Shown in pieces: positions 1 through 10,343 of a DNA stretch of 64,000 nt (position 1 is the stretch's first letter; each line of letters begins with the position of its first letter). The position numbers were made by a program, and so were the translations under genes. The stretch is from the NCBI GenBank assembly GCA_030267565.1, contig BRXU01000001.1, forward strand, positions 992,001-1,056,000. The letters run 5' to 3'. The DNA comes from Pleodorina starrii. Its lineage: Eukaryota > Chlorophyta > Chlorophyceae > Chlamydomonadales > Volvocaceae. The notes under the pieces are model-generated. The model was not told the DNA's origin. It saw only the letters and a list, made by a program, of their open reading frames with translations, and made no database searches.

Positions 1-475
1 GGGGGGGGCGTGTGTGGGCGCGGAGATGGGGAGGGGAGGGCGGGCGGCGCTAGACCAGCAGGCAGGCACGATGCTGTTGATTGCTGAAGCGCCACCCGCC
101 CCGCAGCTCCTCTCTCCGGGCGCCCATCCAGCCGCCGCAAGCAAAGGCCGCAACGCCGCATGCGACCTACCTATCCATCTAACCCCACTTGCTGCACGTG
201 CGGTAGCTCGGGGTTATACACCCCGTGTGTGTGTACCTCCCACCTACGCACGATGTCCCACCGGCACGAGCCCACGCAGCACGCACCCGCCCACTTCTTG
301 TGGGCTCATTTTCTTGTCTCTTTTCACCCCCCACTTGGCGGCGCTGACGCCTAGCTAGCGGGCTAAGGGGGCCTTATCGATCGCGCGCGCGTGCACCTTC
401 CTACTTGTCTGTCATCCATCCATCCATCCATCCATCCATCCATCCACCTATTTGTTCCTCGCTCGCGCCATCCAG

Positions 476-3400
476 GCTTCACCCCGATGTGCAAGGAGGT
501 GGAACCGCGGCAGGTGGGTTTGTTGGGAAGGGGCGGGCGGGGGGGGAGGGAGTGACACACATGCATGGGGTCTTGGGGTGCGATGTTTGCGGAGCGGTGC
601 CGGCCTGAGCGGAGCGGAGCAGGTCTGTCTGTCTGTCGGCCTTTCTGTCTGTCTGCCTGCCTGACCAGCACGAACTGCGGAGATCCCCCGCCCACCCAGG
701 TAAGCAAGGGCGGCCGTATGGCTGATACTGGCTGGTATGCCACCCAACATCGGTACACTCCGCGTGGATCCAAACCATGCCTTCGTTGAGCCGCCTTTGG
801 GATCCCGCTACCTACCGCCGCGCTCGCTTCCTGCTGCTGCTGCTGTTGCTGCTGCCGGCTGCCTCGTTGCCAAACAAACCGACGCTTACGTACTTGCCCC
901 TTTGCGCCATCCAGACCATGACGCTGCTGAATGAGCTGTACAGTCGGTACGATGCGCTGCTGGACAAGTACGGCGTGTACAAGGTGCGTGCGTGCGGCAC
1001 CGTTACGTCCATACGAACATACATACATACATACCCACATACATGACATGCGCCCGCACCTGCCGTACATCCATCCACTAGACGGACTGCACTCGCACCC
1101 GCACCCGCATTCGCACCCGCTAGGTAGAAATTCACGCAAGGCTGGTGCTGACTGCTGAGCCTCGCTCCCAGAATTCGCTGCCGTGCGGCGGTCCGGTTGA
1201 GTTGATTTGCAAAGAGCTGTTGCAACGAAAGAGACCGAGAGGCCTCCGCTGAGCCTCGCTCGCGTGGGCCCATCGGCCTCGCTCCTGGCCGCGGCAGACG
1301 TGGGCTGCCGCGGGCTTGTGGACACAATCCCCGGGTGGCCGCTGCGTGGGCTTTGCATTGATTTTAACTTTTGCCCCGGTTTGGTACTACGTACGGCTAC
1401 ACGGGGCATACATACATATATGTGTGTGCACATTCGCTACGCTGCGCTACGGTTGATAGCATGGATGTATGCGATGGATGGCTGGATGGCTGCATGCAGG
1501 TGGAGACCATCGGCGACTGCTACTTTGTGGCTGGCGGGCTGATCGCTGAGGACGAGGACGGCATGGCGGCGGTGTGCGACCGGAGCAGCCGGGAGGACCC
1601 ACTGCACGCGGAGAAGGTGTTTGAGTTCGCAAAGGTAGGCGCGGCGCGGCGCGGTGCGGTGCGGTGGTATGAGCGAGTATTAATACGGGCATTATTTACT
1701 GGTGTGCGTGCGCGGAAGGTTTCGTGCTGTGCCGTGCGGTGCGTACCGCGGCACGTCCGTACGTCCGCACGTACGATGCAGCCTATCAACGCACACGCAG
1801 GGGAACGTACGCATTGACGTGCATGGAGCGGGGCCGCACCGACTTTATTTGCGGACCTGCCTACCGTGCGCTGTCCATCTCAGCAGTGTCCATCCATCTA
1901 TCCATCCATCCATCCATCCATCTATCCATCCATCCATCCATCCATCCATCCATCCATCCATCCATCCATCCATCCATCCATCCATCCATCCATCCATCCA
2001 TCCATCCATCCATCCATCCATCCATCCATCCATCCATCCATCCATCCATCCATCCATCCATCCATCCATCCATCCATCCATCCATCCATCCATCCATCCA
2101 TCCATCCATCCATCCATCCATCCATCCATCCATCCATCCATCCATCCATCCATCCATCCATCCATCCATCCATCCATCCATCCATCCATCCATCCATCCA
2201 TCCATCCATCCATCCATCCATCCATCCATCCATCCATCCATCCATGCATCCATCCATCCATCCATCCATCCATCCATCCATCCATCCATCCATCCATCCA
2301 TCCATCCATCCATCCATCCATCCATCCATCCATCCATCCATCCATCCATCCATCCATCCATCCATCCATCCATCCATCCATCCATCCATCCGCTATGGTT
2401 ATCTACTATCTTGATTGATTGCCCCCCAAGGTCCCATCCCTCCCAGTGCCGGTTACCAGCTCCCCCGTGCGTGCACCTATCTACCGGAAACATTGCCTTT
2501 CCATCTACGTATCCCAGGAAACATGTGACCGGATGGCTTCACCTGCCAACCCATTTTGAACACGCACACCAGAAAGTAGCGTGTATCTATGTAGATATGT
2601 ACGCCCCTCATCATGCTGCTTGCCGCCCGCTACGTGCGCTGCGCTGAGGTGCCGCTGCCTCTGCCGCTGCCGGACTGGCGCTGCCGCTGCCGCTGCCGCT
2701 GCACTGCCTGCAGGCGATGCTGTCGGCCGCTCGCCAGGTGCTGATGCCCACCAGCCGCGAGCCGGTGGAGATCCGAGTGGGGCTGCACACCGGGCCCGTG
2801 GTCAGCGGAGTGGTGGGCACCCGCATGCCGCGATTCTGCCTCTTCGGTGCGTACGTACGCGGATGCATGCCAGCATGCGTGTTTGTGTGGGCGGGTGTGA
2901 GGGTGGACGGATGGATCGATCGGTGTGTGGCGAAACGCAGCAGAGCCGCGGCCGCCGCCGTAGAGGGCGGGCGGGCGCGACGTATGTACCAACTTGCTGC
3001 CGTACGTTTCGGTATTGGGGCGAAAGCTGGCGACGGCGGCGGAGCGGGGCGGGGCAGGGACAGGCACGCACGCACGGGGCCCACGCACGCATGTATTAGT
3101 CGTGTCTGTCCAGGATCAGCAGCAGGCAACGCGGGAACGAGGGCGGGGGGTGAGTGCACCCATCTGGTTGTATGAGCCCCTGCCAGTCCTTCGTTACCGG
3201 TGGCGAGTGCGGTCAAAGGTTCCACCCGGCCACCGGCCCACTCGCCCATTTTCATACGCACGAATACCCTTACGTAGGCCACCGCATCTATCTGCTGGTC
3301 CCAGGCGGGCGAGGTGGTGGGTGAGATAGATATACGCATTGAATGAACAGGCTCCTGCACGGCCATGCATCCATCCCATGCGCGCATGTCGACCAACCCA

Positions 3401-4609
3401 ACCGCATGCCCGCGTCGATCATCGATCATCAACTGCCCACCTGCCCACCTGCCCACGTGCCGTCCCCCGAACCCTGGCTTCTGGATGGCCCCAACGTGTG
3501 TGCCTTTGTTGATCGCCCATTCCGTTGCTCGCTTCATTCCCTCCATCTATCCGCTGTTCCGCTCACCCACGTGGCCTGATGCTGATTGCCTGATCAGGCG
3601 ACACCGTCAACACGGCCAGCCGCATGGAGAGCACCGGCGTGCCGGGGGCCATCCACGCCTCCGAAACCACCTTCCGGCGGCTGTCGGCCTGCAAGCAGGC
3701 CCATTTTAAGCCGACGGGCGGAATCGAGGTGGGTGGGAACGGAACGGAGAACGACGGCAACCACCGTAACTAACGTCGCGCTTGGGTGTGAGTGTAGGTA
3801 GAGAATTGTAGCGGCAAAGGCTACGCTTTATTTATCAGCAGCAGCAAGAGCAGCGGCAGGGGGGCGTGGGCTGGCAGGCATGCAGCTGGTTCGGGGCGTG
3901 CATGGGGGTCGGTGTCGCCCTTTCCACTCCCAGCAGAAGAAGCGGCAGCTCCGTTGCCGGCCCCCCAGGTCAGCAGCCGGCACGTCGGTTGCCGCCCAGT
4001 CGCTGCATCGATCGATGCCGCAGCACATCCCGCTGCTGCTGCCGCTGCTGGTCTCTCCGCTGCAGCTGCTGCTGCTGCTTGCCCTGCTGTTTGTCCCTTT
4101 GCGGCTGGGGCTGCCGCCGCTACTGCTGGTTGGTGCCTCTGTTGTCGCTGCACCTAGGCAGCGGCACGTTGTATCCGTCTTGATGCCTTCAGAAAGGGAC
4201 CCGAGCGAGGGGGAGGATGCCCGCTATGGAAATGTCTCCCTGCTTGTACCAGTACGATCGCCCCTGTAGGGCACAACACGCGTCTCTTCCTGGTTACGTG
4301 CCACCACCTCCTTGTTCGCACCCGGACGACCGAACCGACCTCCAAACAACCGCCGTATGCAAGCGTATGCCCGCGCAGCCTCCCAACCCGCGCCGCCCCT
4401 GCCTCCTCACGACCCCTTGCTGCTGCCCGCCCGCCCGTTCATTGCCGCAGGTGAAGGGCAAGGGGCTGATGCAGACGTACCTCTGGACGCCGCCGGCGAC
4501 TGCCTCAGCTGCTACTGCCGCTGCCGTCGCGCCTGCCGCCCCACCTGTTTCCGCGGGTCCTATTGCTGCTGCTGCTGCCGCTGCCGCGACGGCCTCTGAG
4601 GAGCTGTAG
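476..4609 (+). CDS. Class III guanylyl cyclase, catalytic domain (3' part of gene)
   Basis: Six exons join in phase: 476-513, 915-983, 1500-1634, 2714-2846, 3598-3728, 4451-4609 (TAG). The first exon completes a split Gly codon and reads [13 protein letters not shown], which follows the DIVG metal-binding segment in the family, so the 5' exons lie upstream of the window. Next come [32 protein letters not shown] (second metal-binding Asp), [34 protein letters not shown] (transition-state Asn and Arg of NTASR) and [11 protein letters not shown], which closes the fold. Family knowledge assigns base choice to Glu in VETIGD and Cys in RFCLFG; both are the guanylyl type, so the product should be cGMP rather than cAMP. 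The end is a short Ala/Pro tail. Any membrane or sensor region is outside the window. A TGTAA lies 670 bases downstream. Confidence 0.9.
1889..2391. repeat. (CATC)n tetranucleotide array, about 500 bp
   Basis: Nearly pure CATC/TCCA repeat filling part of the cyclase intron between 1634 and 2714. There are a few CTAT variants at the left edge and one CATG variant near 2246. The unit is 4 bases and contains no stop in any frame, so it creates long false reading frames of Ser-Ile-His-Pro and, on the other strand, Met-Asp-Gly-Trp. Smaller copies of the motif occur at about 412-447. Confidence 0.98.
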
Positions 4610-4651
4610 CTACTGCGTGTGTGTGTGCGTGATAGATCATCAGCCAATCAG

Positions 4652-5006
4652 GTTGTGCGATGCCACGTGGCGAGCGAGGAAGCTAGCGACGGCGTGGTCA
4701 TCCGAGTTGCCAGCACTGACCCAATGGCGAGCGGCGAGCACATGCCGCGATCCTTCGGAGCGGTAGGGTGAGGTGAGGTATCAGGGCGAAACAGGGCGAC
4801 AGGACAAGGCCCAACTCCGGTAACAGGCAGGCAGGTGAGGGAGGGCGGGTAGATGCTAGGTATGGGGCGCCCCGCACGCACGAGCGCGCTGCCCGCGTCG
4901 TGCGGGTGCGCAGCAGCAGCAACTTTGCGGCCCCCGCCGTCGTGCGGCAGCAATTGCGCGGCCTCAATGGGCCGACGGATGGATGGATGGAGCAGGGGGC
5001 ATGCAA
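4652..5006 (+). CDS. Candidate exon pair of an unknown gene
   Basis: Two open stretches, 4652-4767 and 4860-5006, splice in phase across a 92-base GTGAGG...TAG intron. The second ends at a canonical GTAAGT donor, and the first begins after a CAG acceptor. The joined reading starts VVRCHVASEEASDGVVIRVA and later contains RVVRVRSSSNFAAPAVVRQQ, which looks more like protein than the surrounding sequence. I found no start, stop or further exons and recognise no domain. The cyclase stops at 4609, and a 42-base gap is too small for an intron, so this is not simply its next exon. It could be a gene fragment or chance. Confidence 0.3.
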
Positions 5007-5136
5007 GTAAGTGCGTGGTTAGTTAAAGTTGTGAAGATAGTTGGATGTTAGTTGGTTAGTTTTGCGGGTTGGCTTTCTATGGGGCGAGTTGGGTTAATGC
5101 ATCCATGCGTGGTCGGGCCTTCGGTTGGTGAATGGT

Positions 5137-5219
5137 TGGCTGGTTGGTTGGCTTTTTGGCTTTTTGGCTGGTTGGTTGGTTTGGTTGGTTGGTTGGTTGG
5201 TTGGTTGGTTGGTTGGTTC
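5137..5219. repeat. (GGTT)n microsatellite
   Basis: Run of GGTT/GGCT units, with an uninterrupted GGTT core at the right end. A shorter (GGTT)n array lies at about 7877-7914. Confidence 0.9.
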
Positions 5220-5274
5220 TCTGATGAGTGTCGCCATAACGCGGGGACGGAAACGTTGACCGACGTACGTTCGT

Positions 5275-5279
5275 TGTAA
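5275..5279 (+). terminator. Candidate poly(A) signal TGTAA of the cyclase gene
   Basis: TGTAA, the usual chlorophyte polyadenylation motif, 666 bases after the cyclase stop codon. The distance fits a normal volvocine 3' UTR. Confidence 0.45.
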
Positions 5280-8234
5280 CTAGGCTAATGCTGCTGGTCG
5301 CGCTTTTCTTGACATCCGCGATGATCCACCACCGCCGTCACCACCACCACCACCACGACACGCCCTTAGTATCATTAAAGATCTACTCAAGTATTTATGC
5401 TCGGGATGGAGCTCATGTCCTCTGGCGCAGATCGGCAGGTGGCCTGGCTTGCATGCACTGTATGTCCGGCACTGTTCGTTGACTGGCTGGTGACGATCCA
5501 TTCGTCGGTTGTTTGGGATGGATGTGCTGATGTTGGGAGTTTTGGGGGCGAGCTAGGTACCTGCGTTGCGCTGCGGTAAGCGCGGGTGTGGGGATTTGCG
5601 TCCGTTTGGTATTTTGGATGCATCCTTTCGGCGGCACGGTCGGCGGCGGCACTGATCGAAAGACGTATGGAAGACGGGGATGACGGACTGGTGTACGGAA
5701 TCAAGAGACTATGGCGACCGGCTGGTGATGTCGTACTGCGTGTCGGCCTGAACTTGAATGTCCGCCGCATGCATTGCCCTACTCACGTTCTCAAAAGGAG
5801 GGTTAATAGCTGCGCTAGGGGTGTATGTCTTTCATTGACACCGACGACGGATGGACGACTGCGTACCTAGGCAGCTTTACCGGGCTGCTGTCGACCACTG
5901 AACTGCTGGAAAGGCATCGGCAGGCAGGGCAGCAAGTCGTTAGGTGCAGGCCGCGTGCGTGCTTGATTCTGTCAAGAAGCAGTGCCCATTCGCCCAGTGC
6001 GCGAGCATGTGCCCTACCTTGCGTGCGTGTGTGCCGGCGGGGTAGGCCGCCGTGTGCTTGTGTACAGTACGGGCCCGTAAATTCGGTCGAAGTAGCCAGC
6101 ATCAGCAAACGGGCGCCAGTGTGACAGCGCCCACTTCGTTGGCATGTTTTTGACTATTCGAGCCCTGTCATGTCCGCTCACTTGTTTCTATCTGCGATGA
6201 CAGTTCATCGGCTCGTCGGTGGGTGTGCGTGGCGGTTAGTTGCGCCCCATGCATGCGCGCTTGTTCATTGCCCGTGTGCCGGCGCGGGGTCGTCGGTAGA
6301 CAGGCCGGTACAACAACGGCTCGCCGGCAGCGCTCTCGCCGCCTCCCCCTACGGTTTACTGACTTTGCAGGCCGCCGCGCTTCGCCGACCGGCTGGCCGC
6401 CGCGGGCGCAGCAGACATTATTATTATTGTTACACCGAGCACGCTCTGGCGTGGTTTTAAGTTACACTGAGCACGCTCTGGCGTGGTTTAAGGGGACGGG
6501 GGCCTGCCGCCGGGACTCTGGCATTTGCGGGCGCAGCAGTCACAGCTGCCGCTGCATGTATGTGTGCACGGCTGGCAAGTAGTAGTGTAGTAACGGTCGT
6601 TAACTGGAGTATCGCATGGATGAATACATAGGGGCCTTCCCTGACATCCACCCATGGGCCTTCTTTGGTGAAATACAACACTAACGTCGACCCACCCGGA
6701 TAAGGATGATCGATCGATGAGGTGCGTGCGCTCGTGCAAGGGCGAAGACCTTATGGGCTGGACGTTGATGAATGCGGCGGAATGTAGTCCCGGCCGGCTT
6801 GACGGCCAAGGACTGAGAATTGGAGGGCCGTCAATGATTCTCATCCTAGCTATGCCAATGATGTATTGTCGGAGTGGTGGTTATCGTGGCGCTCCAAAGC
6901 CCATAAGACCAGAATCGGGCCCAGCTGGCCCGTGCACTGCACTCGTAATACTCCACGTGCTGCATGCGTGCGTGTGTGTGTGTGTTGCGCACGTGTGTGT
7001 GTGTGTGTTTCGCACGCACGTCTGGCGTACACTCGCTCGTACACTGGCATGCGTCGCCGACGGAGTGGGTGGGGCTCCAGTCGTTACTGGTGGGTAGCTA
7101 GTAGCGGGGCCCCTGGCCGCTTCACGATAGACGGCGGCCGATCGAGGTACTGCCGGGCAGCAGATAGGCTGCGTTGGTTTGCTGTACCCTTTGCGTCGGG
7201 CCCCGTGCCTGCCTGCAGGCAGGCAGGGTTTAGACACGCTTCCTGCCTATCCTAAAACAATGGACCTCTAGGCCGGGCAAGTGCTTCGGGGAGCGGGAGA
7301 ACCCCCGGTCGCTTGCTTCGTAATTGTTAATTAATGGCTGGCTGCTGGGAGGTAGTTTTGATGGCAGCGGGCAGGCCGGTGCCGCTGAATCAAGGATGCG
7401 ATGCGGGTTCGGATCCCTGTCATGCCGGTCACCGGTCAGGGAGGCTTGGGGCCATCCCGTGGGTCAAGGCGGGCCTTATGGGGGGCGGCCGACAGCCGAT
7501 ATCTTATTGGATTTCTGCACTCTGGTACCTTGCGAATGGCTACTGCCGTAGCTACCCGCCGCAGCCGCGGGTATGTACGTGCGTGATGGGATGAATGGAC
7601 TTTCGCGACTCGTCGAACGAAATGGGTACTGTGTGATTTCACACGTCGCCGTTTTCTGGACCGGCTGAGTGATAATGCCCCGAATGCACACTGGCACAGC
7701 GGCCCTCATCTATCCGCATTGGAATTACGGGCAATGTCAGAGTAAGTAATTACCAACTCACGTGCCTTGTCTGCCGGCGGTGTTGACATTTGTTGGCATG
7801 ACAAATAGATGGCGGGTAATGCGTCGTTGATCCGGAGTTGGACGGTTGGCTGGGCACGCACAGGGGCACCCGGATGGGTTGGTTGGTTGGCTGGTTGGTT
7901 GGTTGGTTGGTTGGACATTCCCACCGTACCCAGCCCGCGCGTGAGGGCGGCCCCAACCTGCATCCCTGCGTGCGCGGGCATGCGCCGATACTCTCTGGTG
8001 CCAGCGGGTGCAGACCTGCACCTGTACTAGCTCTCTGTCCGGTCAGAGTAGTCTCACTGCGCCGCCTGCCCATGTGCGTCTATCGTCCTACGGTACTTGG
8101 TCGTCGCAATGCGTTCCTGCTGGCAGCGTCCGGTTGCATGGTAGCACTAACCCTGGCAGGGCCCATGCCGAGCGGTGCGCTGCCTCCGTGGGGTGCCGCT
8201 GCCTCTATCTGAGCCCTTTGCCTGGGACTTGCTC

Positions 8235-8340
8235 TGTGTGTAAACCGGTTCGTTGCTGTGTGTAATTGCTGCTGTGTGTAGACCGGTTTGTTGCTGTGTG
8301 TAGACCGGTTCGTTGCTGCTGTATATATACCGGTTCGTTC
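8235..8340. repeat. Short tandem repeat around ACCGGTTCGTTGCTGTGTGT
   Basis: Four imperfect copies of a unit of about 25-40 bases containing ACCGGTTYGTTGCTG and TGTGTGTA, followed by a further truncated ACCGTTCGTT. Non-coding by all signs. Confidence 0.75.
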
Positions 8341-9721
8341 ACCGTTCGTTGTGACGACGTTGCGGGCAGACAGCGCTGTGCCCTGCCTGTCTACCTACCT
8401 GCCCGCGAAAGTCCCGAGCACGGAGGCGCACGCAGGCAAGCAGGCGAGGCCGCGAACGAACGCATCAATGGCAGGAGGTGTGTACGGCTGCTGTGCGTGT
8501 GCCGTCTTGTAACGATCACCTGGTAGCTGGTACGTAAGGGTCACACGTGTCCTCGCGCAGCAGGTGGCTGGGCAAGAAGTACGAGTAGGCGCGCGGGCGC
8601 ACGCCACTCGGTCCACTCGTCGCCTGCCCCCTGCTGCTGCCGCTGTCCACCGGGAGCGGAGGTGACGACCCGACGGTAAGAAGCGCAGAGAAGCCGTTGG
8701 CCTCAATGGGATGGGAGTGCGTACATGCATGAAGGCGTAAATGAAGGCGGGCGGGCCGGAAGGGCGCAGGGCGGGCGGCCCCGAACGGCCCGCCGTCGGT
8801 CGGTCCAGCGGAAGCGGCTGGACAACTGGAAGCGAGTTGCCGACAGCGGGTTCCGGAGCGGTCCAGCATGTGCTGTAGCACACGCAGGCACGGCAGGTCG
8901 GTGGGTTCGGGTACCTACCTACCGGGGTTGCAGGCCGCAGCACAACATACCACGGGCGAGAGAGAGAGGTCGGGGTCCCCCGGCTCCCCGAGCCCCACCC
9001 CCCTTCCTGCAGCGTGCGCCAATCCCCGCGCGGCATTCTTTCCCGCCCACAACCGTGCGTGTGCCCCGGCGCCCGCCCCCATCCCCCCACCCTTGTCGAC
9101 CCAGTAAGGCAGCGGCCCCGAAGGTGAGCTCTGTGAGCACACAAGAGGGCCACGCATTTTACATTTCTATGTGCGGTCGCAGGGCCCGCTTTCCGGGCCG
9201 AAACAACATTGCTCAATGCTCATCGCCCGGGGGGCATTGACACCTGCTGCCTGCCAGCCAGTGGCTGCCCGCCGCGTCCCTTCGAAGGGGCTCGAACGAA
9301 CCCCGCCTGCACATCTTGCGGGCGGCGAGGTGGGCGTGCTTTTGTGAAAGAGAGGTCGGAGCCGCGCAGCAGGGTGCAGGACCCATGTGCGGCCATAGCA
9401 ACAGTTCGCGGGGGCCCCGCCCTGCGGACGGGATACCCGGTCCACCCTCTGCTGAGGCAGCCGCCAAAGCGGCGCCCACCACGCAGTGAAACAGCCCGGA
9501 ACCCACTGCAGGAGCGCATGGCCTTGACCCACCTGCCGTCTGCACAAAAGCTATCGACTGGTATTGCTTGGTCGCGGCGCGAACCCCCGCGAGGGCGTCA
9601 GGGCCCCGGAGCCCAAATCAGGGTCCCGCCATCGCGAGAGGACACACCCACTGCGTGCTGGCTGCTGGGATTAGCCGTGTTTGTGAAGCACGGTTACAAC
9701 CATAAAAAGACACACCGCAGG

Positions 9722-9982
9722 TTAACCCGCCGCCCTTTTCACGTATCGCTCATCCAAACTTACGCTCTCACTGTCTGAATCAACGCAGCGGAAGTATTGT
9801 CTGCGAGTTTTAAGTTCGGGCGCTCCGAAGCCTTCTTCCGAAACCCACCTGTCGATCCCAAGCTCTGTAAAGACTTTCTCTAAATTATGTATGCTGCACC
9901 ACTCCTCGTGAACAAAATTATTAGAACAAATATCCTCTGTTTTCATCGGTTTTCGGTTTAGGATACAGCGGGCGTACTGCAT
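9722..9982 (-). CDS. AT-rich 86-residue reading frame, unknown
   Basis: ATG to TAA, 86 codons. The composition (ICSNNFVHEEWCSIHNLEKV) is free of the Ala/Gly/Pro bias seen everywhere else in the window. It lies in an AT-richer island of about 500 bases. I recognise no domain. It could be the last exon of a host gene, a transposon or viral remnant, or chance. I see no inverted repeats bounding the island. Confidence 0.3.
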   Translation of the reverse strand: MQYARCILNRKPMKTEDICSNNFVHEEWCSIHNLEKVFTELGIDRWVSEEGFGAPELKTRRQYFRCVDSDSESVSLDERYVKRAAG

Positions 9983-10343
9983 CGGCCTGAAGAGCTCCGG
10001 AAGAGCTCTCCTCGGGACCCAACCCCCATAGTATTCACCTTCATCGCTTAGTTACAAAGTTGCGCATGTTTACAGAAAAGACTCTCCTTATAAACTAGAC
10101 AATACTTACACAATTGCTCTGTCTTAACGCGCATTTTTAGCACCGGGCCTGCCAATTCGCCTATGTGAAGCCCTCAAAGATGCTCGGAGTACTACAGTAA
10201 GCCTGGGTCCAATAATATCTGCGGTTGGGTGTCAGGCTCCACTATGGTTCCGGCAGCAGGCGGCTTCGGTCCGTCTGCTTTCATCACTCCGCAGGCCTGC
10301 GCCCTAAACACTCCTTATGCGCCTGCGTTGAACCTTGCTGCAG

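Larger units (their letters stand above)
5007..10343. other. 5.3 kb without a trusted gene
   Basis: The first ~270 bases may be cyclase 3' UTR. The rest has only overlapping GC-driven reading frames on both strands, with no recognisable domain and no chain of in-phase exons. It holds the GGTT arrays, TG-rich tracts near 6965-7022, a tandem repeat at 8235-8340 and an AT-richer island at about 9700-10200 with one short reading frame (9722-9982, minus). The missing 5' exons of the Gln-rich gene starting at or before 10344 may lie here. Confidence 0.5.

Noticed and set aside
1702..2647. Several 150-300 codon frames of Ser-Ile-His-Pro or Met-Asp-Gly-Trp on both strands
   Set aside because: They are translations of the CATC array, which has no stops in any frame, and lie in a cyclase intron.
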